DNA from: Ferribacterium limneticum
GTDB lineage: Bacteria > Pseudomonadota > Gammaproteobacteria > Burkholderiales > Rhodocyclaceae
Length of the DNA stretch: 64,000 bases
Reading direction: 5' to 3'
Assembly: GCF_020510585.1 (NCBI RefSeq)
Contig: NZ_CP075190.1
Location: 3,408,001 to 3,472,000, forward strand
Numbering within the stretch: the first letter of the stretch is position 1; the number at the start of each line of letters is the position of its first letter. Made by a program: the position numbers and the translations under genes. A model generated the notes under the pieces. The model had not been told where the DNA came from and made no database searches. It was given only the letters and a program-made list of their open reading frames with translations. Shown here one piece after another: positions 32,406-41,119 of this stretch.

Positions 32406-32478
32406 AGTTCTTAAAGAACTAAATTATAAAGCCGCGCGCCACGACACACGCCCCACACTTTTCGCAAATATGCGAAAA
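32406..32478. promoter_or_regulatory. two palindromes between ugpB and a divergent lipoprotein gene
   Basis: AGTTCTT-A-AAGAACT (32406-32420) is a perfect palindrome 13 bases before the ugpB start. TTTTCGCA-AATA-TGCGAAAA (32459-32478) is a perfect 8-bp inverted repeat nine bases before the lipoprotein start. Both are plausible operators for the divergent promoters; the regulator is unknown. Confidence 0.5.
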
Positions 32479-32486
32479 TCCAGCGC

Positions 32487-32903
32487 ATGATCAAGCGAAT
32501 TTTTCTTATTCTCGCCATCCTCGGACTCAGCGCCTGCGACCAGGTCGGCCAGAAGCTCGGCCTCGAAGATCCAGCCAAAAAAGAAGCCAAGACCGAACAG
32601 GAGGCCAAGGCAGTTGGCAGTGCCTGCCGCCAGTCCGGCCGCGCCATCGAGGACTGCTATGCGATCTACAGCTGGCTGCCCAAGGCGGGCATCTACACCG
32701 GCTGGCGCGAGATGGACGAATACATGCGCGAGAACAAGCTGGAAACAATCGCACCGCAACTCCCCCCACCGGAAGGCCCGGGGAGCAAGAAAAAGAAGAA
32801 AGCCCAGGAGACTGCCAGCGAAAGTGAAACCAAAGCCGAAACCAAGGCTGAGGCCAAAGCAGAAGCCAAGGCAGAGCCTGAGCCAAAGGCCGAGAAACAC
32901 TAA
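32487..32903 (+). CDS. predicted lipoprotein with Ala-Lys-Glu repeat tail
   Basis: A 138-residue protein with signal peptide and lipobox (MIKRIFLILAILGLSACDQ). The middle part has conserved-looking SACRQSGRAIEDCYAIYSWLPKAGIYTGWREMDEYM with two Cys that may bond. The tail (about 98-138) is low-complexity KKKKK followed by repeats of ETKAEAKA, probably an extended linker. The tail DNA is a short tandem repeat and may vary in length. Function unknown. Confidence 0.75.
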   Translation: MIKRIFLILAILGLSACDQVGQKLGLEDPAKKEAKTEQEAKAVGSACRQSGRAIEDCYAIYSWLPKAGIYTGWREMDEYMRENKLETIAPQLPPPEGPGSKKKKKAQETASESETKAETKAEAKAEAKAEPEPKAEKH

Positions 32904-32947
32904 GCAGCAGGAACATCCTCGTCGAATCCGCCCGGAAGGTAGGAGAC

Positions 32948-35494
32948 ATGAAATTTCCAGCATTTCTGGGTGGCATTCGCGGCAAACTGATCGGCATTTT
33001 TGTCCTGATCAAGGTCGTTCCGCTGCTCTTGCTGGCCGGATTTGCCTGGTACGCCACCACTCAACTGGGCGAAGACGTTTCTGCCAAGGCGGGCAGCATG
33101 GCCGACGCCATGCTCTCGACGATCAAAACGGTCGGCAAGACCGTTACCGACGACTCCATTCGCGCCCTCGACCAGCGCTCGCGCGAAGCCATTGAAGCGC
33201 TGACCACGGACGCCGCCAAGGAAATCGCTTCTTTCCTGCATGACCGCGACAGCGACATCCGGCAAGCCGCCGTACTTGCCCCATCCGAAGCCGCCTTCCG
33301 CCGTTTTCTGAACGAGCGTAGTCGGCCGATCTATCAACATGGCCCGTGGAAGCTGGCCGCGGATGGTCAATCGTGGATCCCCGAAACACCAGCCGTCCGC
33401 GAAGCCAAGGTCAGCCGCCCGGTGCTGGCGGACAACGCCAGGGATTTCCACACCCGCCCGCCGGAATATTTTGGCGAAGCCGAGCAGCGCCCACTGTTCG
33501 TCGAAATGACCTTCGTCGATCTCAACGGCAACGAGAAGATCAAGGTCACTACCGGTCAGCTGACCGAAAAAAGCCTTAAAAATGTCGTCGACCGCAGCAA
33601 TACCTTCGTCAAGGCAGAAACCTATTTCCCCGTGCTCAAAAAGCTGAAAGCCGGCGAAATCTACGTTTCCGACGTCATCGGCGCCTACGTCCCGACCCAG
33701 GTCATCGGTCCCTACCTGCCCGCCGCCCTGGAAAAAGCCGGCAAGCCCTTCACGCCTGAAGAGTCAGCCTATGCCGGCACGGAAAACCCCGTTGGCAAGC
33801 GCTTCCGCGGCATTGTCCGCTGGGCCATGCCGGTCGTCAGTGGTGGGCAAATAACCGGCTACGTTACGCTGGCACTGGACCACGACCACATCCGTCAGTT
33901 CTCCGATCGCCTCATGCCGACCGACGAACGCTACACGCCGATCGCCGACGCCATCAAGGGCAACTACGCCTTCATCTGGGACTACAAGAGCCGCTCGATT
34001 TCCCATCCGCGCGACTATTTCATCGTCGGCTACGACCCGCAGACCGGCCTGCCGGCAACGCCGTGGATGGACACCGAGCTGTACGCCGAATGGCAGGCCA
34101 GCGGCAAGCCATCCGATGAATTCCTCGCCGGCATTCCCGCCTTTCGCAACCAGAACCTGAAACTCAAGCCGGCCAAGGAGCTGGTCAAGGCCGGCACGGT
34201 CGGCCTCGATTGTCGCTATCTGAATTTCTCGCCGCAGTGCGATGGCTGGAATGCGCTGACCGAGCACGGCGGCTCCGGCTCCTTCGTCATTTTTTTCTCC
34301 GGCCTGTGGAAGCTGACCACCGCTGCCGCCATCCCCTACTACACCGGCCAGTACGGCAAGTCGCCGCAGGGTTTCGGCTTTGTCACCATCGGCGCCAATG
34401 TCGACGACTTCCACAAGGCGGCGACCGACACCGCCGGCCGGATCAACCAGCTCGTTGCAGAAAAGGATGCCAGCCTGGCCATCCAGCGCGGCGAACTGCT
34501 CGACCATATTGCCGAAAGCCTGACCTCGACCGGCATCGGCCTGTGGACCTCGACGCTGCTCATGGTGGCCATCGTCATCGGCATTGCCATCTGGATGGCC
34601 GGACTGCTGACCCGGCGCATCACGGCGATGATCACCGGCATCCACGCCTTCCAAGAAGGCGACCTGAAACACCGCCTGGATGCTGGCTCCTCCGACGAAA
34701 TGGGCGAACTGTCGCGGTCTTTCAACCGGATGGCCGACTCGGTCGAAGAATCCTTCAATCGACTCGAAGAAGCGCGGAAAAAGGCCGAGGAAGCCAGCCG
34801 GCAGAAATCTGCCTTCCTGGCCACCATGTCGCACGAACTGCGTACCCCGCTCAACGGCATCCTCGGCTTTGCCGAATTGCTCAAAGGCGAGCTGGAAAGC
34901 CCGGAACATCGCGGCTACGTCGAGATCATCGAGCAAAGCGGCGGCCACCTGCTCAACCTGGTCAATGAAATTCTCGACCTGGCCAAGATCGAATCGGGCG
35001 AGATGCGTTTCAATCAGATCGCCATTTCGCTTGCCGACGTCGCCAGCGAAAGCGCGGCCGGACATCAGGTCAGCGCCGAGGCAAAAGGCCTGCAGTTCGA
35101 ACTCCAGCTTGCCGAAGACCTGCCCGCCGAAATCACCACCGACCCGACCCGCCTGCGCCAGATTCTGAACAATTTATTGAGCAATGCTGTCAAATTTACA
35201 GAAACCGGCCGAATCAGCCTCCGGATCAGCCGGGTCGGCCATCAAGTGGCCTTCGCCGTTCGCGATACCGGCCCCGGCATCCCACTGGAAAGCCGCGAAA
35301 CAATTTTCGAGAAATTCAAACAACTGGAAAATTTTCTGACCCGCGAACACGGCGGGACAGGATTAGGGCTGGCACTCGTCCGCCAACTGGCAGAACATAT
35401 GGGCGGGATGGTCACGCTCGAGTCTGAAGTCGGCGTCGGATCAACTTTCACGGTTTACCTGCCACTGGATATCAGTCATGACCGAACAACGTAA
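32948..35494 (+). CDS. membrane sensor histidine kinase
   Basis: An 848-residue kinase. A first membrane helix (about 12-38) is followed by a very large periplasmic sensor (about 40-528) with a Cache-like core: FVDLNGNEKIKVT, GAYVPTQVIGP, YAFIWDYKSRSISHPRDYF. A second helix lies at about 530-556, then HAMP (about 557-610), HisKA with His629 in TMSHELRTPLNG, and HATPase with LNNLLSNAVKF, DTGPGIP and GGTGLGLAL. It overlaps the next gene, a lone receiver, by 17 bases, so the two form one phosphorelay. The ligand is unknown. Confidence 0.92.
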   Translation: MKFPAFLGGIRGKLIGIFVLIKVVPLLLLAGFAWYATTQLGEDVSAKAGSMADAMLSTIKTVGKTVTDDSIRALDQRSREAIEALTTDAAKEIASFLHDRDSDIRQAAVLAPSEAAFRRFLNERSRPIYQHGPWKLAADGQSWIPETPAVREAKVSRPVLADNARDFHTRPPEYFGEAEQRPLFVEMTFVDLNGNEKIKVTTGQLTEKSLKNVVDRSNTFVKAETYFPVLKKLKAGEIYVSDVIGAYVPTQVIGPYLPAALEKAGKPFTPEESAYAGTENPVGKRFRGIVRWAMPVVSGGQITGYVTLALDHDHIRQFSDRLMPTDERYTPIADAIKGNYAFIWDYKSRSISHPRDYFIVGYDPQTGLPATPWMDTELYAEWQASGKPSDEFLAGIPAFRNQNLKLKPAKELVKAGTVGLDCRYLNFSPQCDGWNALTEHGGSGSFVIFFSGLWKLTTAAAIPYYTGQYGKSPQGFGFVTIGANVDDFHKAATDTAGRINQLVAEKDASLAIQRGELLDHIAESLTSTGIGLWTSTLLMVAIVIGIAIWMAGLLTRRITAMITGIHAFQEGDLKHRLDAGSSDEMGELSRSFNRMADSVEESFNRLEEARKKAEEASRQKSAFLATMSHELRTPLNGILGFAELLKGELESPEHRGYVEIIEQSGGHLLNLVNEILDLAKIESGEMRFNQIAISLADVASESAAGHQVSAEAKGLQFELQLAEDLPAEITTDPTRLRQILNNLLSNAVKFTETGRISLRISRVGHQVAFAVRDTGPGIPLESRETIFEKFKQLENFLTREHGGTGLGLALVRQLAEHMGGMVTLESEVGVGSTFTVYLPLDISHDRTT

Positions 35495-35843
35495 CGCCTT
35501 GGTCGTCGACGACCACCCCACAAACCGCCTGCTCGCCTCCGCCATGCTCAAACGGCTCGGCTGGACGGTCGTCGAGGCAGAGAGCGGCAGTGCGGCACTG
35601 ACTCTGGCCGCCAAGCAAACATTCCACCTCGTATTGCTCGACATCAGCATGCCCGGCCTCTCCGGCGAAGACACCTGCGTCCAGCTCCGGGCCGCCGAGG
35701 CAAGCCAGCCCCTGCGCATCGTGGCGTATACCGCCCACGCCTTCCCGGAGGATCGGGAACGTCTGCTCGCCGAAGGCTTCGACGATGTCCTGGTCAAACC
35801 GATCAGCCGTCAGCGCCTCGAAGAGATTGCGGCAAACCTCTAA
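35478..35843 (+). CDS. single-domain response regulator
   Basis: A 121-residue receiver with no output domain. It has ALVVDDHPTNR (acidic pocket), the phospho-acceptor Asp55 in VLLDISMPGL, the Thr in IVAYTAHAF and the Lys in DVLVKPI. It overlaps the sensor kinase start-to-stop, and is likely its partner. Such CheY-like proteins pass phosphate to another protein or bind a target. Confidence 0.94.
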   Translation: MTEQRNALVVDDHPTNRLLASAMLKRLGWTVVEAESGSAALTLAAKQTFHLVLLDISMPGLSGEDTCVQLRAAEASQPLRIVAYTAHAFPEDRERLLAEGFDDVLVKPISRQRLEEIAANL

Positions 35844-35938
35844 TCGCCGCCATTTTTCGCAGCCGATCGGGATTCGTTTTCAGGCCGCCCCTCAAGCATC
35901 CCGGTACTAAAGGGCTGGTAAGCGTATAATCATGCCCC

Positions 35939-37474
35939 ATGTCTGAAATCAATACCTTAGCTGGCGAGAACGCCATCATCATCGCTGCTGACGCAGTGCC
36001 CGAAATCACCTTTGCCGACCTCGGCCTGGCGCCCGAACTCCTGCGCGCTGTGCTCGACGAGGGCTACACCAAGCCGACGCCGATCCAGGCCCAGGCCATC
36101 CCGCTCGTCATCAGCGGCAAGGACATCATGGGCGGCGCCCAGACCGGCACCGGCAAGACGGCTGCGTTCACGCTGCCCATCCTGCAGCGCATCCTGCCCT
36201 TTGCCAGCAGCAGCCCGTCGCCGGCCAAGCACCCGGTACGCGCCCTGATCCTCGCGCCGACCCGCGAACTGGCCATGCAGGTCTATGAGTCGGTCAAGAC
36301 CTACAGCAAGCACACGCCGATCCGCGCCATGTGTGCCTTCGGCGGCGTCGATATCCGGCCGCAGATCGCCGAATTGAAAAAAGGCGTCGAAATTCTCGTC
36401 GCCACCCCCGGTCGCCTGCTCGATCACGTCGAAAACAAGAGCGTCAGCTTCAATTCCGTCCAGGCCCTGGTCCTCGACGAAGCCGACCGCATGCTCGACA
36501 TGGGCTTTGTCCCCGACGTCACACGCATCCTCAACATGCTGCCGGCCCAGCGTCAAAGCCTGCTGTTCTCCGCCACCTTCTCGGATGAAATCAAGAAGCT
36601 GGCCGACACCATGCTCAAGTCGCCGATCCTCATCGAGGTCGCCCGCCGCAACCAGGTCTCGGAAAACATCACCCACCGCGTCCATCCGGTTTCCGAATTC
36701 GGCAAACGTGGCCTGTTGATCAAACTGCTCAAATCCAGTGAAATCCGCCAGTGTCTCGTTTTCATGCGGACCAAGCAGGGCTGCTCGCGACTGACCCGCG
36801 AACTGCAGCGCGCCGGCATCAAGGCTGACGCCATCCACGGCGACAAGAGCCAGCTCGAACGCATCAAGGCCCTCGAATCCTTCAAGAACGGTGAAACCGA
36901 TGCCCTGATTGCCACCGACGTCGCCGCTCGCGGCCTCGACGTTGACGACCTGCCCTACGTCATCAACTACGAGTTGCCGCACACCCCTGAAGACTACGTG
37001 CACCGCATCGGCCGTACCGGCCGCGCCGGCAAGCTGGGCAACGCCATTTCGCTGGTCAGCGCCCGCGAAGTCGTTTATCTGGTCGATATTGAAAAGCTCA
37101 TCAAGCGGCCGATTGAACAGGTCGAAGTCGCCGGTTTCGAGCCGGAACCGGAATACGAATACCCCCCGGGCAACAAGAAAAAACGCAGCGCTCCGGTCAT
37201 CGCCCCGGTCGCCCAACGACCGGAACGTGGCGAACGCCCCGAGCGCAGCGAACGTCCAGCGCGCCCGGAGCGGGAACGGAGTGACCGCCAGGACCGCCGC
37301 CCGCCGCGTCGCAATCCGATGATCGCGGCTGACGGTTTCGACTTCAGCAAGCCTTACGAAGACAATTCGCCACGCGGCGATGTGCCGGATTCAGCCACGG
37401 CAGCAGCCAAGGTCGATCCGCACAAGCCGAAGCGGGTTGTTGCGGCGTTGCTGGGTGGGCTTGGGCGCAAGTAG
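35939..37474 (+). CDS. rhlE: DEAD-box RNA helicase RhlE
   Basis: A 511-residue ATP-dependent RNA helicase. It has a Q motif (PTPIQAQAIP), the ATP loop GAQTGTGKTAAF, PTRELA, DEAD in LVLDEADRMLDMGF, SAT in LLFSATF, and HRIGRTGRAG. The C-terminal tail (about 415-511) is basic and repetitive (RPERGERPERSERPARPERE), typical of RhlE. A -10-like TATAAT lies at 35924, 15 bases before the ATG, so the mRNA leader is very short. Confidence 0.95.
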   Translation: MSEINTLAGENAIIIAADAVPEITFADLGLAPELLRAVLDEGYTKPTPIQAQAIPLVISGKDIMGGAQTGTGKTAAFTLPILQRILPFASSSPSPAKHPVRALILAPTRELAMQVYESVKTYSKHTPIRAMCAFGGVDIRPQIAELKKGVEILVATPGRLLDHVENKSVSFNSVQALVLDEADRMLDMGFVPDVTRILNMLPAQRQSLLFSATFSDEIKKLADTMLKSPILIEVARRNQVSENITHRVHPVSEFGKRGLLIKLLKSSEIRQCLVFMRTKQGCSRLTRELQRAGIKADAIHGDKSQLERIKALESFKNGETDALIATDVAARGLDVDDLPYVINYELPHTPEDYVHRIGRTGRAGKLGNAISLVSAREVVYLVDIEKLIKRPIEQVEVAGFEPEPEYEYPPGNKKKRSAPVIAPVAQRPERGERPERSERPARPERERSDRQDRRPPRRNPMIAADGFDFSKPYEDNSPRGDVPDSATAAAKVDPHKPKRVVAALLGGLGRK

Positions 37475-37529
37475 GAAGGACCAAACGGCGCCTTTCTGGC
37501 GCAGGGGCTTTCCGTATTAATTGGCTTGG

Positions 37530-38070
37530 GCTTCCGCCCTTGCGGGGCGTCTCACTTTTTCTTGCTTCGCCAAGAAAAAGTAAGCAAAAAGAAGGCGACC
37601 CTGGGTCGGTGCCGGCTGCGCCGGTTCCCTGTGCTACTCGGCAGGCCGGGCGGCTGCGGAACTCGGGGCTTTGCCCCTCAAACAGTCCTCGCCGACTGCC
37701 CCCGGCCTTCCTGCGTTGCTCGGCACCTCCCAAGGGGCCCGGTGAAACACCCCGTGCTTGAGCTTGGGTGCCTGAATAACAGATTTCGTTTTTGGGCTTT
37801 TTTCCGGTTGACCGTGGAAGTCTGTTTTTTGGGCAAAACGGTCGAGCGTGGACGCCTTTGGGGTCCCCATGAGAGGCGCTGAGCAACGCAGGCGGGCCGG
37901 GGGAAGTCGGCTTGCGTTGTCTGAGCCGAAGGCGAGTTTAGCAAGCCGCCCGGTCTGCCGAGTAGCGCAAGGGACCCGAAGGGCGCCGACCTTGGGGTCG
38001 CCTTTTCTTTGGCTACTTTCTTTTGGCGAAGCAAAAGAAAGTACGCCCGCCAGCAAGGCGGACCCCCATG
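37530..38070. repeat. large imperfect palindromic repeat unit
   Basis: About 540 bases with no credible gene. The left part (about 37545-37745) is an imperfect reverse complement of the right part (about 37842-38045). Both outer ends carry a small hairpin, ACTTTTTCTTGCTTCGCC with its complement on the left, and TACTTTCTTTTGGCGAAGC with its complement on the right. The centre (37781-37820) holds a copy of the dispersed motif. I recall similar 'AAGCAAAAGAAAGTA' repeats from other proteobacterial genomes. Its frames of 70-180 codons are probably not genes. No transposase and no evident target duplication. Confidence 0.75.
37781..37820 (+). repeat. dispersed motif copy at the centre of the palindromic repeat
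   Basis: GATTTCGTTTTTGGGC, T tract, TTCCGGTTGACCGTGGAAG. A clean copy close to consensus. Confidence 0.85.
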
Positions 38071-38126
38071 CCGATCAACCGGGAAAGCGCCATTTCGCAT
38101 ATGTGCCCATGGCACAACGCAAAGAC

Positions 38127-38903
38127 TCAGACCCTCGCCGCAGGTCCCTTTACCGGCAATGCCTCAATCAGTTTAACGATAGCCAGCGAAAGATTGTCAC
38201 CGCTGCCATTGGCCCGCCGCCGCGCCTTGTCGATCAATATCTCGCAGGCCTGCCGGGCCGAATTCTGGGCGACCAACATGCCGAGTTCTTCGTCATCAAA
38301 GTAAGCCCAGAGGCCATCCGAACAGAGTACGAAGGCATCGCCGGAAGCGAGATTGACCGTTTCTGAGAGCGTTATTTTCGGGTCGTCCTGCCCGCCCAGT
38401 GAAGCCAGCAGCACATTGCGATTGGGGTGGGTCAGCGCCTGCTCCGCGGTGATTTTCCCGAGGGCAACAAGGTGCTCAACGTAGGAATGATCGACGGAGC
38501 GCTCGACCAGCTTGTGGCCGCGAAAATGGTAAAGGCGGCTATCCCCGCAGTGCCCCCAGGTGATTTTCCCCGGTTGCAGGAGCAGCATGACCGCCGTGCT
38601 GTGAGGATCCATTTCGTTCATGAAACGCGATGCCTTGATCATCGTGTGCGCTTCACGCATGGCGTTTTCGAGCATGCGCTGGGGGTCCTCATCGGCGGAC
38701 GAAAACTGGTCGAGATTGGTTTTTGCGGTATGTACCACCTGTTCGGCAGCCAGCGCACCACCGGTGTGGCCGCCCATGCCATCGGCAACAACGGCCAATG
38801 CCACGCCGCGCTTGCGGGCGTGCGGAAGGATCGCTACGCGATCCTGTTGTTCCTTGCGATCCCCTTGATGCTGCGCTGCGCAGGCGTCGACTGCTATTGC
38901 CAT
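38127..38903 (-). CDS. PP2C-family serine/threonine phosphatase
   Basis: A 258-residue metal-dependent phosphatase. Motifs: QDRVAILPH near the start, VVADGMGGHTGGALAAE with two metal Asp/Gly, WGHCGDSRLYHFR, VLCSDGLWAYFDDEEL, and GSGDNLSLAIVKL. Relatives act with bacterial Ser/Thr kinases, for example in type VI secretion (PppA) or general signalling, but no kinase is in the window. The start ATG is at 38903. Confidence 0.93.
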   Translation of the reverse strand: MAIAVDACAAQHQGDRKEQQDRVAILPHARKRGVALAVVADGMGGHTGGALAAEQVVHTAKTNLDQFSSADEDPQRMLENAMREAHTMIKASRFMNEMDPHSTAVMLLLQPGKITWGHCGDSRLYHFRGHKLVERSVDHSYVEHLVALGKITAEQALTHPNRNVLLASLGGQDDPKITLSETVNLASGDAFVLCSDGLWAYFDDEELGMLVAQNSARQACEILIDKARRRANGSGDNLSLAIVKLIEALPVKGPAARV

Positions 38904-38989
38904 CCATCCCCCTTGTTGTGGGGAAGCTTATCACGGAAGGGTTTAGCGGCCATTAACACTGTGTCCTGCCTTGCTTTTTCTCCGGGCAT

Positions 38990-39883
38990 TCAAGCCTCGA
39001 CCACGCCGCCGAATCGTTCAAGAACGATATCGACAAATTCGGGCAGCGCGTCGTCGTTGAGGCCAAGCTCGGGCAGCACCTCATGCTTTACCCGCTCCCA
39101 CTCGGGGCTGGCGATGCGCTGATCGCGATAGTAGATATCGACGGCGAGCTGGACTATGGCCACCATGCTGCGCGCTTCATGCTGGCCCAGTTCGCCGATG
39201 GCGTGGTGGTAGCGGATAGCATCGCAAATGAACTCGGGCAGGTGCCAGTGGCGGGCGACCAGATAGCCGACGACACAATGATCGGCATTGAATTTCCGGT
39301 CCTCTTCGGCCAGATCGATCCAGATGCCGGGCGCTCCGAGTTTCATCTCGGCGCAATAGGTCGGGAAACGCTGCATGAGCAGGGGCACGCCGCAATCGTG
39401 GAAGATGCCGGCCAGGTAAGCCTGATCAGGAAAGATATTGCAGACAGCGACCCGCTCGTCGGCAATCAGCATGGCCAATTGCCCAACGGCATGCGAACGC
39501 GCCCAGAAAGCCTCGTAGACACGCCGATTTTTCTTGATCTCGCCCGCCCCGGACAACGCGATGGCCTGGACCAGATTGAACGTCTGATGAACACCGACGG
39601 CATGGAGGATGGTTTCGACGGAATCGAAGGGCTGGTGCTGGCGGTAGGCCGAATTGCCGACAACCTTGAAAAGCATCGCCGTCAGCCCCGGATCCTTGTT
39701 GATGACGCGAGCCAGCAGCCGGACATCGAGTTCGCTGCGGTTGATGAGCTGGCGCAGCTCTTCGAGGACGCGCGGCTGGGCGGGAAGCTTGACGCCGTTC
39801 TCGAGCAGGCGCTTGATGCGGGCGGCATCGTCGGCGCCGAGCGACCGGGTGATCTCAAATACGGAAGGTACGTCGTGGCTCAT
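38990..39883 (-). CDS. HDOD-domain signalling protein
   Basis: A 297-residue protein with an HDOD domain: KLPAQPRVLEELRQLI, VINKDPGLTAMLFKVVGNSA and the HD-like helices ending GIFHDCGVPLLMQRF. HDOD proteins are non-catalytic relatives of HD phosphohydrolases found in signalling circuits. Its start overlaps the glcF stop (ATGA), so it is the last gene of the glycolate operon. That is an odd setting. Confidence 0.88.
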   Translation of the reverse strand: MSHDVPSVFEITRSLGADDAARIKRLLENGVKLPAQPRVLEELRQLINRSELDVRLLARVINKDPGLTAMLFKVVGNSAYRQHQPFDSVETILHAVGVHQTFNLVQAIALSGAGEIKKNRRVYEAFWARSHAVGQLAMLIADERVAVCNIFPDQAYLAGIFHDCGVPLLMQRFPTYCAEMKLGAPGIWIDLAEEDRKFNADHCVVGYLVARHWHLPEFICDAIRYHHAIGELGQHEARSMVAIVQLAVDIYYRDQRIASPEWERVKHEVLPELGLNDDALPEFVDIVLERFGGVVEA

Positions 39884-41115
39884 GCCGTTGCCTCGTCAAT
39901 CAATTCAATCCAGTGCCGCACGGGCAGTGTACTACCCGCCTGCAAGTGGGTCAGGCAGCCGATATTGGCCGTCGCCGCCAGCGCCGGGCCACCGGCATTG
40001 AGGGCAGCCAGCTTGTTGGTGCGCAGTTTGTTGGCCAGTTCGGGCTGCAGGACGGAATAGGTGCCGGCCGAGCCACAGCATAGATGGCTGTCGGCGACCG
40101 GCGTCAATTCGTAGCCGGCGGCTTGCAGCAAGACCTCGATGCTGCCGCGAATCTGCAGGCCGTGTTGCAGGGTACAGGGCGAATGAAAGGCCAGCTTGCC
40201 GCGTTTTTCGGTGTGGCACGCCAGCAAGGGCAGCAATGCGGCTTTCTCACCGGCCAGAATTTCTGAGGGATCGCGGCACAGAGCGCTGATTTTTGCCGCT
40301 TTTTCGGCGTAGACCGCGTCATCGGCCAGGATGTGTTCGTAGTCCTTGATCTGCACGCCGCAGCCGGAGGCAGTGGCAACGATGGCCTCGACACCTGCCT
40401 CAACATGCGGCCACCAGGCGTCGATGTTGCGCCGCATGTCGTTCTTGGCCGTTTCGTGGTCGTTGAGGTGGAAACGCACGGCGCCGCAGCAACCGGCCTT
40501 GGCTTCTTCAAACAATTCGATCCCGAGCTTGTCGAAGACGCGCGCCGTGGCTGCGTTGATATTGGGCGCCAGCGAAGGCTGGACGCAACCGGCCAGGGCC
40601 AGCATGCGGCGCCCGTGGGCGGCCGGCTTCGGCCACGGCGCGCCGGACGGCTGGGCGGGCGGCAACTTGTCGGCCAGAGCGGTCGGCAAGAGCGGCCGGA
40701 CCGCCCGGCCAACGGCAATAGCCGGGCCAAACAGCGCGGGGTTGGGCAACACGGTTCTCAGCAGCGCGCGTGTCACACGGTCAGCGAAACGGCGCGGCAG
40801 TTTTGCCTCGACCACGGCGCGCCCGACATCGAGCAGATGGCTGTATTTGACGCCCGACGGGCAGGTCGTTTCGCAGGAACGGCAGGTCAGGCAGCGGTCG
40901 AGGTGGGTGCGCGTCTTTTCGGTCACCGCCTTGCCTTCGAGCACCTGCTTGATCAGGTAGATGCGGCCACGCGGACCGTCGAGTTCGTCGCCGAGCAGTT
41001 GATAGGTCGGACAGGTCGCCGTGCAGAAGCCGCAATGGACGCACTTGCGCAGGATTTCCTCGGCGATCTGGCCGGCGTGGGTGGCGCGCAGTTCGGCGGT
41101 AATTTTCGTATCCAT
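39880..41115 (-). CDS. glcF: glycolate oxidase iron-sulfur subunit
   Basis: A 411-residue subunit of glycolate dehydrogenase that passes electrons from GlcDE to the quinone pool. Two 4Fe-4S sites are at CVHCGFCTATCPTY and CLTCRSCETTCPSG near the N-terminus. Two CCG-type domains follow (KAGCCGAVRFH, HLCCGSAGTYS). I chose the start MDTKITAELR, four bases after glcE; upstream frame is glcE shadow. Confidence 0.96.
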   Translation of the reverse strand: MDTKITAELRATHAGQIAEEILRKCVHCGFCTATCPTYQLLGDELDGPRGRIYLIKQVLEGKAVTEKTRTHLDRCLTCRSCETTCPSGVKYSHLLDVGRAVVEAKLPRRFADRVTRALLRTVLPNPALFGPAIAVGRAVRPLLPTALADKLPPAQPSGAPWPKPAAHGRRMLALAGCVQPSLAPNINAATARVFDKLGIELFEEAKAGCCGAVRFHLNDHETAKNDMRRNIDAWWPHVEAGVEAIVATASGCGVQIKDYEHILADDAVYAEKAAKISALCRDPSEILAGEKAALLPLLACHTEKRGKLAFHSPCTLQHGLQIRGSIEVLLQAAGYELTPVADSHLCCGSAGTYSVLQPELANKLRTNKLAALNAGGPALAATANIGCLTHLQAGSTLPVRHWIELIDEATA

Positions 41116-41119
41116 CAGC

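Noticed and set aside
37344..38115. Several 118-180 codon frames in the palindromic repeat
   Set aside because: Present on both strands and mirrored by the inverted arms; no ribosome sites. They are shadows of the repeat.
38558..38578. ATTTTCCCCGGTTGCAGG in the PP2C gene as a motif copy
   Set aside because: The core GACC is replaced by GCAG; too weak to include.
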